The position numbers and the translations under genes were made by a program. This document shows positions 16,067 to 26,075 of a stretch of 64,000 bases of DNA, piece by piece. The notes below the pieces were generated by a model. The model was not told where the DNA came from and did not search any database. It was given only the letters and a program-made list of their open reading frames with translations. The stretch comes from Lentzea kentuckyensis (lineage in GTDB: Bacteria > Actinomycetota > Actinomycetes > Mycobacteriales > Pseudonocardiaceae), in assembly GCF_002150765.1 (NCBI RefSeq), contig NZ_MUYM01000040.1, forward strand, positions 1 through 64,000. The letters run 5' to 3'. The number at the start of each line of letters is the position of its first letter. The stretch's first letter is position 1.

Positions 16067-17281
16067 CTACCAGGCCATGCCCAGTCCGACCGCCACCACC
16101 ACGGGCGCGAGCCACGCGGCGAGCCGCAGCGCGAACCGCGGACCGCCCGCGACCGTGGCCAGGGTCAGCTTCACGACGGTGTTCGTCGCCAGGGCCGCGC
16201 CGCACGCCAGCACCGCCGTGTGCACCGAGATCGACTGCGGCGCAAGTGAAGCCGCCGCGATGGCCGCGGCGTGCGCGTCGGCCAGCCCGCCCAGTGCCCC
16301 GGCCGCCACCACTCCCCCGCCGCCGAGCCAGTCCGCGGCCGCGCGGGTGACCACCAGGAACAGCACCAGGATCGCGGCCAGCGACAGCGCCGCCTTGAGC
16401 GACATCGGTCTGCTCACCACGGGTTCGTCGTTCTCGACGTCAGCGGGCTTCGTGCGCCACACCAGCCAAGCCACCTCCGCGAGCAACACCACCGCGCCCG
16501 CTCCGATCGCGGGCAGCAGCCGCAACGCGACCGGCGGGCTCGCGATGGCCGTCACAGCGACGATCTGCGCAAGGGTGGCGAGATTGACCGCCACAGCACC
16601 AGGAAAGGCAGCCGCGCCAACGGTTCGATACTTGCGCGCCAGCACAGCCGTCGTCGCCGACCCCGACACGAACCCACCGGCGAACCCGGTGACCAGCAGC
16701 CCCCAACGCTCACCGAACGCCCGCGCCGCGACGTATCCCGCCCAGCCGATCATCGTGACGGCGACGACCAGCCACCACACCCTCGCCGGGTTCAGCACCC
16801 CGTACGGGCCGAGCGGCCGGTTCGGCAACAACGGCAGCACCACGAAGGCGACGACGAACAGGATCATCGCGTCGCGCACGTCCTGGTCGCTCACCACCTT
16901 CCGGGCGAACCGGTGCAGCGGGCGTTTGGCGGCCAACAGCGCGGCGGCCGCGACACCCACCGGCACCGCGAGCTCGGGCCGGTGCCATGCGAGCGCGCCC
17001 AGCAGGAACGTGGCGATGGCCGCGATCTCGGTTGTCGCGCCCGGTTCCTCGGTGCGCAGGTACCACGCGATGACCAGCGCGGCGACCGCGCCGAGCGCCA
17101 CACCGAGCGCGACCGGTGACAACGCGGCGCTCACCGCGCCGGCCAGCGCGATCAGAGGGAAGGTCCGCGAACCCGCGGGCCGGGTGGAGTCGTGCGCGTT
17201 GTCGTGCTCGCGTTCCACCCCGAGCAGCAGACCGATCGCGAGCGCCGTCGCGAGGTGGCCGAGTGCGACAGCGGTGTCCAC
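16067..17281 (-). CDS. MgtC/SapB-DUF4010 family membrane protein
   Basis: A 404-residue integral membrane protein. The first about 130 residues are MgtC/SapB-like (ATALAIGLLLGVEREH, SRTFPLIALAGAVSA). The remaining hydrophobic part is of the DUF4010 type, with about 11-12 helices in total. Family members are membrane proteins of uncertain transport function; MgtC itself modulates the F-type ATP synthase in Salmonella and is needed in low magnesium. The gene follows a DUF1918 gene by 3 bases, so the two are co-transcribed. It ends 5 bases from the Dos-box-like site of the next operon. Confidence 0.85.
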   Translation of the reverse strand: MDTAVALGHLATALAIGLLLGVEREHDNAHDSTRPAGSRTFPLIALAGAVSAALSPVALGVALGAVAALVIAWYLRTEEPGATTEIAAIATFLLGALAWHRPELAVPVGVAAAALLAAKRPLHRFARKVVSDQDVRDAMILFVVAFVVLPLLPNRPLGPYGVLNPARVWWLVVAVTMIGWAGYVAARAFGERWGLLVTGFAGGFVSGSATTAVLARKYRTVGAAAFPGAVAVNLATLAQIVAVTAIASPPVALRLLPAIGAGAVVLLAEVAWLVWRTKPADVENDEPVVSRPMSLKAALSLAAILVLFLVVTRAAADWLGGGGVVAAGALGGLADAHAAAIAAASLAPQSISVHTAVLACGAALATNTVVKLTLATVAGGPRFALRLAAWLAPVVVAVGLGMAW

Positions 17282-17284
17282 GGC

Positions 17285-17482
17285 TCAGCCCGCGTGGAGG
17301 CGTGCGGCCTCGTCCTCGGCCGTGACGACGTGCGCGTGCGGGCCGGGGAACACCAGGGCCTCGTGCTCGGTGTCCAGCCAGCGCACGACGTAGGGAGGCC
17401 CGCCGTCCTCGTGCTTGAGCTGCGTGATCAACCCACGTCGTCCACCGGGGTCAACCAGCCAGTCGCCCGCTTTCGCCTTCAT
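17285..17482 (-). CDS. DUF1918 domain protein
   Basis: A 65-residue protein of the DUF1918 family, with MKAKAGDWLVDPGG at the start, YVVRWLDTEHEALVFPGPHAHVV in the middle and a short acidic tail. These small SH3-like barrel proteins are common in actinobacteria, often near stress genes; the function is unknown. The ATG at 17482 is the natural start; two earlier in-frame codons lack a ribosome site. It leads a two-gene operon with the MgtC-family gene. Confidence 0.82.
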   Translation of the reverse strand: MKAKAGDWLVDPGGRRGLITQLKHEDGGPPYVVRWLDTEHEALVFPGPHAHVVTAEDEAARLHAG

Positions 17483-17563
17483 GACGTCCTCCATCCCGCT
17501 CTGTGCGATCAAGGGTTCGCCACGCGCGGGTGCGTCAGCAGTGCGGATGGGCTCGCTCGGCTC

Positions 17564-17710
17564 GTGACGTTGGTCCCTGCCGTCGTCGACGGTTCGGCGG
17601 AGTCACGCGCGGCGCTGCGGTGGGCGATGGAAGAGGCCTCTCACCGAGGCGCCATGTGGCTCGGGCGCGCGACGGCGGCGAGCCACTTGTACACGCAGGC
17701 GCGGGTGTAG
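17564..17710 (+). pseudogene. Universal stress protein fragment (N-terminal part), rightward
   Basis: From a GTG at 17564 the frame reads VPAVVDGSAESRAALRWAM then EEASHRGA, clearly the first about 30 residues of a universal stress protein. After about 17655 similarity stops, and the frame continues antisense to another USP fragment until a stop at 17710. No strong ribosome binding site is seen. It is a truncated gene whose 3' part was replaced at the junction with the leftward fragment. Confidence 0.6.
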
Positions 17711-17832
17711 GCGTGCACGAGCCGCAACGGGACCTTGTGCCAGGCGGCCTCCTGCGCTCCCCAGGATGCGGCGGCCAGGGCCGACGCGGATCCGTCGATA
17801 CCGACGACGATCGGGGCGGATGGGGCCTTCAA
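17641..17832 (-). pseudogene. Universal stress protein fragment (N-terminal part), leftward
   Basis: A 63-codon frame from an ATG at 17832 that overlaps the upstream CBS-BON stop by 4 bases. It begins PIVVGIDGSASALAAASWGA and continues to about VYKWLAAVA, then loses similarity and stops at 17641. Normal USPs have about 140-150 residues and a C-terminal nucleotide-binding motif, which is absent. It faces and touches a second USP fragment on the other strand, so a deletion or inversion has fused the N-terminal parts of two USP genes tail to tail. Confidence 0.65.
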
Positions 17833-18395
17833 CGTTGTCCTCCAGCAAGAACTCGGGTGTGCAGGACGCCCGGCACGGCGTCCGCGAGCGCGACCAGGAC
17901 CCGTTCGGTGTCGTCGTCGGTGGACTCAGCGCCGATCACGGCTTCGCCGTCGTTGACCGTGACCGTCCACTTGCGACCGCCGCCGTAGACGTCGAGCACG
18001 CGCTGGACTTCCGCGGCCACGGTGGTGTCCGTCCTGGCGAGCACCCGCACCAGGTCGCGGCGGGTGACCACGCCGATCACGGAGGAGCCGTCGACGATCG
18101 GGACGCACCGCCGGTGGTCGTCGATCATCACGCGAGCCAGCATCTCGGCGGGTGCGGCGGCGTCCATCGCGACGGCCGGGGTGGTCATCACGTCGTTGAC
18201 GACGGCATTGGACTCGTCGAGGTACTTGCCGCGCACCAGGTCGGCCTCGGTGACGATGCCGACGAGCCGCTTGTCGTCGTCGACGACGGGCAGTGCGGTG
18301 AAACCGTGCGAGACCATCAGCGCTGCCGCGCCTTTGAGCGGTACGGCCAGGGTCACGGTGATCACCGGGCTGGTCATGATGTCGCGAGCACGCAT
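17829..18395 (-). CDS. CBS-CBS-BON domain protein
   Basis: A 188-residue protein with CBS motifs beginning RARDIMTSPVITVTLAVP and NDVMTTPAVAMDAAAPA, each ending with a GIVTEADLV / GVVTRRDLV strand-helix, and a C-terminal BON domain (KWTVTVNDGEAVIGAES). It is the third CBS-BON paralogue of the island. The ATG at 18395 follows GGAAAGGAGATCC, and the gene overlaps the 3' end of the nitroreductase-like gene by 22 bases, indicating coupling. The USP gene that once followed it in the same operon is truncated. Confidence 0.86.
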   Translation of the reverse strand: MRARDIMTSPVITVTLAVPLKGAAALMVSHGFTALPVVDDDKRLVGIVTEADLVRGKYLDESNAVVNDVMTTPAVAMDAAAPAEMLARVMIDDHRRCVPIVDGSSVIGVVTRRDLVRVLARTDTTVAAEVQRVLDVYGGGRKWTVTVNDGEAVIGAESTDDDTERVLVALADAVPGVLHTRVLAGGQR

Positions 18396-19066
18396 GGTGG
18401 ATCTCCTTTCCTCTGTTCCGGTGCCGGCCTGGCACCGACGATCGCCAGGGCCTGTGGGAAGCCGGCGAGCTGGTGCTGTTCGATCAGGCCTGCCCGCCAC
18501 TCGCGCCGGTGCACCAGATGCACGACCGGCCGGACGGCCACGCCTGCGCTGCGCCCCGCGAGCACCGCTGCCTGCAACGCCGCGCCGCCGCGCACGTGGT
18601 CCGGGCGGCGGTCGTCGGCGGTGATCACGACGAGTTCACGGTCGTTGAGGGCACGCAGTTCCGTGCCGGCCCAGTGGCTGGCCCACCGCAACGCGGTCGC
18701 GTCGCCTCCTCCGCACGCGTCGCCGAGCCGGATCGCCCGGTGCAGGTCCAGGTCCTGCGAACCCGGTGGCTGGCGGCGGTCGGCCCGGACGACGACGAGC
18801 AGGTCGGGGCTGGCCATATCGGTCGGGAAGACGACATGTGGGTGCCAGCCCGCGTGCAGGACGGCGAGCACGACGTGCTCCAGGGCGGCCCCGCACGAGA
18901 GCAATCGGTCGAACCCGAGCGGATCCTGCTTCGTACTGCGTCCTGTCTGGAAGAGGTAGACCGACCGGCCGTGCAACTCCAGAGCCCACGGCCGGTCCGC
19001 GCTGTACACGGGCGCTTTGTTCGCCACCTCGGCGATCTCCGCGGCCTCTGCTGGGTTCCATCGCAT
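18374..19066 (-). CDS. Short Acg/nitroreductase-like protein
   Basis: A 230-residue protein distantly related to the Acg nitroreductase family: VANKAPVYSADRPWALELHG corresponds to the [10 protein letters not shown] region of its relatives, and DPLGFDRLLSCGAALEHVV to the conserved SCGAAL segment. It is about 100 residues shorter than the two full-length relatives in this window. It lacks the HNSQPW motif and the C-terminal TPRRP signature, so flavin binding is doubtful. It leads a leftward unit with a CBS-BON gene. The region upstream carries GTCCCC and GGGGAC repeats that may be a DosR site. Confidence 0.7.
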   Translation of the reverse strand: MRWNPAEAAEIAEVANKAPVYSADRPWALELHGRSVYLFQTGRSTKQDPLGFDRLLSCGAALEHVVLAVLHAGWHPHVVFPTDMASPDLLVVVRADRRQPPGSQDLDLHRAIRLGDACGGGDATALRWASHWAGTELRALNDRELVVITADDRRPDHVRGGAALQAAVLAGRSAGVAVRPVVHLVHRREWRAGLIEQHQLAGFPQALAIVGARPAPEQRKGDPPCVLATS

Positions 19067-19083
19067 GACTCAACGATTCCGCC

Positions 19084-19111
19084 GTCCCCGGCCGTGGGGA
19101 CAGGGCGGTCC
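19084..19111. promoter_or_regulatory. GTCCCC/GGGGAC inverted repeat in divergent gap, possible DosR site
   Basis: GTCCCC-GGCCGT-GGGGAC is a perfect 6-bp inverted repeat, followed at once by AGGGCGGTCC. The half sites match Dos-box half sites, but the spacing differs from the 5-4-5 arrangement. It lies between the short nitroreductase-like gene and the SHOCT gene, 18 and 87 bases from their starts. Confidence 0.35.
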
Positions 19112-19197
19112 TGCTCACCTGGATCGGGCACTTGGACTCTCCGCGCCATCGCGCGGCCGGAACAAGCTGGACACGACAACCCATGGAGGCGATGAGG

Positions 19198-19419
19198 ATG
19201 TACCCGTACTACGGCGGCCCGATGGGCTGGGGTGGCTTCGCGATGATGGCGCTGAGCATGGTGGTCTTCTGGGGCGGCCTGGCCGCCTTGGCCATCGTGC
19301 TGCTGCGCCGGTTTCCGCACACCCGCCCCGCCCACCGCATACTGGACGAACGGCTGGCCAAGGGCGAGATCGACACGGAGGAGTTCGATCGGTTGCGCAG
19401 GGCTCTCGATTCCCGGTGA
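19198..19419 (+). CDS. SHOCT-domain small membrane protein
   Basis: A 73-residue protein with a Gly/Tyr/Met-rich N-terminus (MYPYYGGPMGWGGF), one membrane helix (about residues 15-38) and a C-terminal SHOCT motif (RILDERLAKGEIDTEEFDRL). Such proteins are widespread and of unknown function. The ATG at 19198 has GGAGG 8 bases upstream, better placed than the ATGs at 19183 and 19192. It precedes dosR and is separated from it by a Dos-box-like motif. Confidence 0.8.
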   Translation: MYPYYGGPMGWGGFAMMALSMVVFWGGLAALAIVLLRRFPHTRPAHRILDERLAKGEIDTEEFDRLRRALDSR

Positions 19420-19421
19420 CA

Positions 19422-19435
19422 GGGTCTTTGGGCCC
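19422..19435. promoter_or_regulatory. Dos-box-like motif upstream of dosR
   Basis: GGGTCTTTGGGCCC, within the extended palindrome CAGGGTC-TTTG-GGCCCTG, lies 58 bases upstream of the dosR start and directly after the SHOCT stop. The arrangement suggests positive autoregulation of dosR, as is known in mycobacteria. Confidence 0.6.
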
Positions 19436-19493
19436 TGTGTGGCCCCGTCCCGCCGGGAGATCGTGATCGAACGACGTTCGAGGAGAGGTGGTT

Positions 19494-20153
19494 GTGGTGG
19501 TGTCGCGAGTCTTCCTGGTGGACGACCACGAGGTCGTCCGGGTCGGGATCAGGGAGCTGCTCAGCGCCTCCCCCGACCTCGAAGTCGTGGGTGAGGCGTC
19601 CTCGGTGACCGAGGCACTCACGATGGTCCCGGCGACCAACCCGGACGTGGCGGTGCTGGACGTGCGGCTGCCCGACGGCAACGGCATCGAGCTGTGCCGC
19701 GAACTGATGTCCCGCATGCCGGACCTCAAGTGCCTGATGCTCACCTCGTTCACCGACGACGAGGCCCTGTTCGACGCGATCATGGCCGGTGCGTCCGGGT
19801 TCGTGCTCAAGCGCATCCTCGGCACCGACCTCACCTCGGCGGTGAAGACCGTCGCCGCAGGACAGTCCCTCCTCGACGCCCGCTCCACCGCGGCGCTGCT
19901 CAACCGCATCCGCCGCGAGCGCGAGCAGGGCGACCCGGTCCGCGCGCTCACCGAGCAGGAGCGGACCGTCTTCGACTACATCGGCGACGGCCTCACGAAC
20001 CGGCAGATCGCCGAGAAGATGTTCCTCGCCGAGAAGACCGTGAAGAACTACGTCTCGCACCTGCTCGCGAAGCTCGGCCTCGAACGCCGCACGCAGGCGG
20101 CTGTGCTCGCCTCACAACTGCGCAAGCCGACCCACGACAACGAGACCGGGTGA
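19494..20153 (+). CDS. dosR: DosR/DevR-type hypoxia response regulator
   Basis: A 219-residue NarL/FixJ-family regulator very close in sequence to mycobacterial DosR. The receiver has the phosphoacceptor D56 in [14 protein letters not shown], identical to DosR around its phospho-Asp. The LuxR-type DNA-binding domain has [20 protein letters not shown] followed by [18 protein letters not shown], including the Lys-Val-Lys-Asn recognition helix that reads the Dos box. It would activate the hypoxia/NO genes of this island after phosphorylation by DosS. Several GTG codons are in frame; the one at 19494 has GGAG about 8 bases upstream, while 19488 is too close. Unlike mycobacteria, where dosR and dosS are tandem, the two genes here converge and end 3 bases apart. 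Confidence 0.95.
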   Translation: MVVSRVFLVDDHEVVRVGIRELLSASPDLEVVGEASSVTEALTMVPATNPDVAVLDVRLPDGNGIELCRELMSRMPDLKCLMLTSFTDDEALFDAIMAGASGFVLKRILGTDLTSAVKTVAAGQSLLDARSTAALLNRIRREREQGDPVRALTEQERTVFDYIGDGLTNRQIAEKMFLAEKTVKNYVSHLLAKLGLERRTQAAVLASQLRKPTHDNETG

Positions 20154-20156
20154 GCG

Positions 20157-21833
<1,677 letters not shown>

Positions 21834-21882
21834 TCAAGCTTTTCACGCCGCCGTGACGCCGCCAAGCGGTCCCGGTCAGGTC

Positions 21883-21942
21883 AGGACCTTTGATGGTGGG
21901 TCCGGCTCGTGGCCTCGCGGACAGTGATGGGACCACAGGTTC
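21883..21942. promoter_or_regulatory. Weak Dos-box half sites between dosS and nitroreductase
   Basis: Two AGGAC/GGGAC left halves (21883-21887 and 21929-21933) occur in the divergent gap, and GGACC...GGTCC flank a 10-base centre (21884-21903 region). The right halves are poor, so these are only suggestive of DosR control. Confidence 0.25.
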
Positions 21943-21970
21943 GACCAGGCAACACGATGAGGTGAAGGAC

Positions 21971-22969
21971 ATGGCTCAGGTGACCGCGGCATTGGGACTG
22001 GGGCCTGAACAGATCGAAAGCGCGCTCACGACCGCCTCGCTCGCACCGTCCGTGCACAACACACAGCCGTGGCGGTTCCTCGTCCGACGCGACCGCATCG
22101 AGCTGCACCCGGACTCCCGCCGCAAGCTCGCGGCGACTGACCCCGAGGACCGCGAACTGCGGCTGTCCTGCGGCGCTGCGTTGTTCAATCTGCGTCTGGC
22201 CCTGCAGAGCATGGGGGTGCGTCCGCTGGTGTCGATGTTGCCCGGCCAGGACGCGCCCGGCGCACTGGCCGTCGTGCGCCACGGCGGCAAACTCAAGATC
22301 GATGCGGAGCAGCGAGCCCTTCTCGACGCGGTGCCGCGCCGCCGCACGAACCGCCGGCCGTTCCTCGAAGCACGGCTCGACCCCCGCCAGCGCCACGCGC
22401 TGGTGCGTGCCGCCGAGCTGGAGCGCTCGTGGCTGCACGTCGTGACGACGCCGGAGCAACGCGCGCAGCTCAAGCGGTTCGTCCAGAAGGCGCACCAGAT
22501 CCAGCTCGGTGACAAGGGCGTGCAGGCTGAGCTCGCCTCGTTCACCGGCCACCGGCCCGGCGCGGCTGACGGTGTGCCTCCGTCCTCAGCGGGTGTGCGC
22601 CCGGAGATGCAGGACGAGTGGGTGTTCCGCGACTTCCAGGGACCCGAACGCCACCCCGGCAAGGACTACGAGTCCGACCCGCTCGTCGTCGTCCTCTGCT
22701 CTCACTACGACGGACCCCTGGGCGACCTGCAGGCCGGGCAGGCGATGCAGCGCGTCCTGCTCACCGCGACCACGCACGGGTTGTCCGCGTCGTTCCTGTC
22801 CCAGCCGATCGAGGTGCGCCGCGTCCGGGAGGATCTGCGCCGCGCCCTCGGCGGCATGCTCGTGCCGCAAACCGTGCTGCGCCTGGGATACAGCACACCC
22901 GTCCCGGCCACGCCACGCCGCCCCGTCTCCGAACTGCTGGTCGACTCCGACGAGCACGCGCCCTGCTAG
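21971..22969 (+). CDS. Acg-type nitroreductase-family protein
   Basis: A 332-residue Acg-family protein with APSVHNTQPWRFLV at residues 22-35, LRLSCGAALFNLRLAL, and the C-terminal TPRRPVSELL. It is similar in length and motifs to the protein at 6889 and to M. tuberculosis Rv3131, whose gene is next to the triacylglycerol synthase tgs1 in the DosR regulon. The ATG at 21971 follows GGTGAAGGAC. It is divergent from dosS and is followed by a USP gene with its own Dos-box-like site. FMN binding is likely from the family; substrate unknown. Confidence 0.86.
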   Translation: MAQVTAALGLGPEQIESALTTASLAPSVHNTQPWRFLVRRDRIELHPDSRRKLAATDPEDRELRLSCGAALFNLRLALQSMGVRPLVSMLPGQDAPGALAVVRHGGKLKIDAEQRALLDAVPRRRTNRRPFLEARLDPRQRHALVRAAELERSWLHVVTTPEQRAQLKRFVQKAHQIQLGDKGVQAELASFTGHRPGAADGVPPSSAGVRPEMQDEWVFRDFQGPERHPGKDYESDPLVVVLCSHYDGPLGDLQAGQAMQRVLLTATTHGLSASFLSQPIEVRRVREDLRRALGGMLVPQTVLRLGYSTPVPATPRRPVSELLVDSDEHAPC

Positions 22970-23050
22970 CGGCGTCCATCACCGCCGGCAGGGCCACCCG
23001 CGCGACCCGTTCACCCGTGTCGGCGTCGGGGCAGCAGGCCCTCCGGTACC

Positions 23051-23064
23051 GGGACTTTGGTCCT
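23051..23064. promoter_or_regulatory. Dos-box-like motif upstream of USP gene
   Basis: GGGACTTTGGTCCT has a perfect left half, a TTTG centre and a 4 of 5 right half. It lies 59 bases upstream of the USP-like ATG and is one of the best matches to the mycobacterial GGGACTTNNGNCC pattern in the window. Confidence 0.7.
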
Positions 23065-23122
23065 CCCGCATTGGACGCTTCCCGCCCTGCTCCGAACGGC
23101 GGCGGCAAACCATTGTCAATGC

Positions 23123-23815
23123 ATGGAACCTGTTGTGATCATCCAAGACGGCGCCAGACGTGACGAGACCGTGCTGCGCTGGGCCTCCGCCCACGCCCAG
23201 CTGCTCGGCACCGGCCTCGAGATCCACCGCCCGCAGGACGACTTCCAAGCCCGGCTCGTCGTCGTCGGCTACCGCGGGCCAGGAACCTCTGCGCTCGGAT
23301 TGGGTGGCCACGTCCTGCCCGTGCTGGCCACGAGCCGCTGCGACACGGTCGTCGTGCGCGGAGCGGCCGCAGCCCTCGACGGCCGGCACCGCCACGTCAC
23401 CGTCCTGGTGAGCGGTGGTCCTGGTGACGGTCGGGTGCTGCGCCACGCCGCCGACGTCGCCCACCGCCGTGGCGCGGCGTTGCGCGTTCTCCACGCCGCA
23501 CCGCCACCCCCGGCGCGGTGCGGCGTGGACACGGACCACTCGTACGTCCTCGCCCGTGCGGCCGCGATCCTGAACGGCTTCCCGCACCACGCCGTGCTCG
23601 TTCGCGCGCAACCGCACGAGGCGATCGCGCGGTGCGGCGACACCGACCTGATCGTCGTCGGTTCCGGCGAGTCCCACGAGAGCGGTAGCGTCACGAGGGC
23701 CGCACTCCACCACGCGCCGTGCCCCGTTCTCGTGGTGCACCAACCGGTCCTGGAGGAACACCATGGCCCCGTCGCCGTCCCCGCTCCTCGCCGACCGGTT
23801 CGCACCCAGGCCTGA
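23123..23815 (+). CDS. Tandem universal stress protein-like protein
   Basis: A 230-residue protein built like a double USP with a shortened first half: VVIIQDGARRDETVLRWA then LVVVGYRGPGTSALGLGGHV, and a second half TVLVSGGPGDGRVLRHAADV ending SHESGSVTRAALHHAPCPVLVV. The first domain lacks the segment between strands 2 and 3. The second keeps most of the alpha/beta core, but its nucleotide-binding motif (GSGESHESGSVTRA) is altered. The ATG at 23123 is chosen since earlier in-frame codons overlap the Dos-box-like site. The gene overlaps the following SRPBCC-like gene by 53 bases. Confidence 0.75.
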   Translation: MEPVVIIQDGARRDETVLRWASAHAQLLGTGLEIHRPQDDFQARLVVVGYRGPGTSALGLGGHVLPVLATSRCDTVVVRGAAAALDGRHRHVTVLVSGGPGDGRVLRHAADVAHRRGAALRVLHAAPPPPARCGVDTDHSYVLARAAAILNGFPHHAVLVRAQPHEAIARCGDTDLIVVGSGESHESGSVTRAALHHAPCPVLVVHQPVLEEHHGPVAVPAPRRPVRTQA

Positions 23816-24356
23816 GTTCGGCCGCACCGACCACCTTCTCGTGAACGCGGATCCCGCAGCCACGTGGACATCGCTGCGCGAGCTGGACCTCATGGAACTG
23901 CACGGCAGTGCCGCGGCGTTCGCCGTGTGGTTCCGCGAGATGCCGGAACGGTGGCGAGCACGCAAGCTCGGCCCGCCTCGCGAGCGCACCAGGCTGACGT
24001 GGCACGACCTCGACGCCGGCACGGACTGGATGATCCTCGGCGAGAACCCCGGCCACGAGATCGCGCTCGGCGGGATCGGCAAGTTCTGGCGCCCGATCGT
24101 GAAGTGGTTTCCCTGCGAGCCAAGGGACTTCCCCGACTTCGCCAAACCCGGGTTCGGCAAGGTGGTGTGGTCGTTCACCGCCCATCCCTACGGCGAACGG
24201 CGCACACTGCTCTCTTCCGAGATCCGCGTGACCCTCACCGATCCGCAGGCGTGGCTGAGCTTCCGCCGCTACTGGCGGATCAGCACACCTGCGGTCGCGG
24301 TCATCAGCCGTGCCGTTCTGCGCACGGTCAAGCACAACGCCCAAGTCACGAGCTGA
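23763..24356 (+). CDS. SRPBCC-like conserved hypothetical protein
   Basis: A 197-residue soluble protein. Features visible are an N-terminal helix, then VNADPAATWTSLRELDLMEL, typical of the first strand and helix of SRPBCC (START-like) proteins, and later GKVVWSFTAHPYGERRTLLS, which would be the central sheet. The family binds hydrophobic ligands, but the ligand cannot be inferred. An ATG at 23763 preceded by GGAGG fits, which places its start within the 3' end of the USP gene; this suggests coupled translation. Confidence 0.6.
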   Translation: MAPSPSPLLADRFAPRPEFGRTDHLLVNADPAATWTSLRELDLMELHGSAAAFAVWFREMPERWRARKLGPPRERTRLTWHDLDAGTDWMILGENPGHEIALGGIGKFWRPIVKWFPCEPRDFPDFAKPGFGKVVWSFTAHPYGERRTLLSSEIRVTLTDPQAWLSFRRYWRISTPAVAVISRAVLRTVKHNAQVTS

Positions 24357-24395
24357 GCCGGCGCGCAGCCGCCGCCGGCGATCACGGTGGTGCTT

Positions 24396-24905
24396 CTACC
24401 CCACCTCGGCCGCGCACTTGGCTCCCCAGTTCCTGGCGCGATCGGGTTCACCTTCGAGCAGCGGACCCTGCGTGCCGTCGACGTAGAAGTTCTCCGCTGC
24501 GGTGAGCACCGGGAAATGAGCCCGTCGTAGCTGCTTCAGTGCCGCACGGGCAGCAGAGCCGGGCAACTTCGGCCGCTTCACCTTGGTGTCGAACGCGGCG
24601 ACCGGCGGACGTACCGCACCATTCCCGACCTGCTCGACCCACTCACGCAACCCGGCGCCCGCGGCAGCCTCCTTGCCGGCTCCCTTGGTCGCGGCGTCGG
24701 CGCGGGTGCTGGGCCTGCTCATGCTGAACGCGTGCGTCGGACCGCCGACCACGAGCAACCCGACCTCGTCGCTCAGCTCGACCGGGGCGGAGCCGACTTC
24801 GACCACTTTCACAGTCATCGCACCACGCAGCCCTTCAGCCACGGCCTCGGCGATTTCCTTGGTGTTGCCGAACATCGACTCGTACACCACAAGCGCGTGC
24901 TTCAT
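24396..24905 (-). CDS. Flavodoxin-domain protein
   Basis: A 169-residue flavodoxin-like protein. The FMN phosphate loop is YESMFGNTKEIAEAVAEGL near the N-terminus (residues 8-26), and the second FMN loop GLLVVGGPTHAFSMSRP is also typical of the family. The C-terminal half (NFYVDGTQGPLLEGEPDRA) resembles actinobacterial flavodoxins of unknown partner. The ATG at 24905 is natural. The gene diverges from the alcohol dehydrogenase-PFL operon, with two Dos-box-like motifs in the gap. PFL-activating enzyme needs reduced flavodoxin in E. coli, so this protein may be its electron donor; that is an inference from position. Confidence 0.85.
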   Translation of the reverse strand: MKHALVVYESMFGNTKEIAEAVAEGLRGAMTVKVVEVGSAPVELSDEVGLLVVGGPTHAFSMSRPSTRADAATKGAGKEAAAGAGLREWVEQVGNGAVRPPVAAFDTKVKRPKLPGSAARAALKQLRRAHFPVLTAAENFYVDGTQGPLLEGEPDRARNWGAKCAAEVG

Positions 24906-24941
24906 GCCCCGACCGTAAGTCCGCCCCGCGAAAGCAGAGGA

Positions 24942-24978
24942 GGTCCTTAGGTCCTGCGATGTCCGGGACCACGGGCTC
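24942..24978. promoter_or_regulatory. Paired Dos-box-like motifs between flavodoxin and ADH-PFL operon
   Basis: GGTCCTTAGGTCCT (24942-24955; reads AGGACCTAAGGACC on the other strand) and GGGACCACGGGCTC (24965-24978) both have the 5-4-5 spacing with one good half. They lie 37-73 bases upstream of the flavodoxin start and 60-96 upstream of the alcohol dehydrogenase start. Confidence 0.45.
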
Positions 24979-25037
24979 TCAACCACTCGCGGCGACCTGA
25001 GAAGGCTGGAGATGACGAACCGATGAGAGGAACTGCG

Positions 25038-26075
25038 ATGAAGGCGCTGGTCTACCACGGTCCCGGCAAGCGCGTGTGGGAAGACGTGCCCAAGCCGGAG
25101 ATCAAGGACTCCACCGACGCGATCGTCCGCGTCACCGCCGTCACGATCTGCGGAACGGACCTGCACATCCTCAAGGGAGACGTCCCCGAGGTCGAACCGG
25201 GCCGCATCCTCGGTCACGAGGCAGTCGGCGTCATCGAACAGGTCGGAGCCTCGGTCACCGGCGTCAAGCCGGGCGACCGCGTGCTGATCTCGTGCATCAC
25301 GTCGTGCGGCCGCTGCCAGTACTGCCGTGTCGGCAGCTACGGCCAGTGCCTCGGCGGCGGAGGCTGGATCCTCGGCCACACAACCGATGGAGTGCAGGCG
25401 GAGTACGTGCGTGTCCCGTTCGCCGACACCTCCACGCACCTGCTGCCCGACGACGTCACCGACACCGTCGCGGTCGTGCTCGCGGACATCCTGCCGACCT
25501 CCTACGAGGTGGGTGTCCTGAATGGACGGATCAAGCCCGCCGACACGGTCGTCATCGTCGGCGCCGGGCCGATCGGGCTCGCCGCGATCCAGACCGCGCA
25601 GCTCTACAGCCCGGCCCACATCGTCGCCGTCGACCTCGCGACCTCCCGTCTCGACGCGGCCAAGCAGTTCGGCGCGGACATCACCGCGGCGACTGCCGAA
25701 GAGGCGGAGCGCGTCATCGGTGAGCTGACCGGCGGACTCGGCGCGGACGTCGCGATCGAGGCGGTCGGCCTGCCGGAGACCTTCGAGCTGTGCACGAAAC
25801 TCGTGCGGCCAGGCGGGCACGTCGCCAACGTCGGCGTGCACGGCAAGGCCGCCACCCTGCACCTGGAGAACCTCTGGATCCGCAACGTCACCATCACCAC
25901 CGGTCTGGTCGACACCAACTCGACCCCCACGCTGCTGCGCATGGTCGCGTCCGGACGGATCGACGGCGAGCGCTTCATCACCCACCGCTTCGCACTCGAC
26001 GAGATGGAGCAGGCGTACGAGGTGTTCGAAAACGCCGGTGACACCGGCGCGCTCAAGGTGGTGCTGACCCGGTGA
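25038..26075 (+). CDS. Zinc-dependent alcohol dehydrogenase
   Basis: A 345-residue medium-chain dehydrogenase/reductase. Catalytic zinc ligands are C38 (TICGTDLH), H60 and E61 (GHEAVG). A structural-zinc cysteine cluster is present ([16 protein letters not shown]), and the Rossmann motif [13 protein letters not shown] binds NAD(P)H. It would interconvert alcohols and aldehydes; with PFL next to it, a role in reducing acetaldehyde or other fermentation products, or in regenerating NAD+, is plausible. The ATG at 25038 follows GAGAGGAACTGC. Its stop overlaps the PFL start by GTGA, so the genes are co-translated. The island motif pair lies upstream. Confidence 0.92.
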   Translation: MKALVYHGPGKRVWEDVPKPEIKDSTDAIVRVTAVTICGTDLHILKGDVPEVEPGRILGHEAVGVIEQVGASVTGVKPGDRVLISCITSCGRCQYCRVGSYGQCLGGGGWILGHTTDGVQAEYVRVPFADTSTHLLPDDVTDTVAVVLADILPTSYEVGVLNGRIKPADTVVIVGAGPIGLAAIQTAQLYSPAHIVAVDLATSRLDAAKQFGADITAATAEEAERVIGELTGGLGADVAIEAVGLPETFELCTKLVRPGGHVANVGVHGKAATLHLENLWIRNVTITTGLVDTNSTPTLLRMVASGRIDGERFITHRFALDEMEQAYEVFENAGDTGALKVVLTR

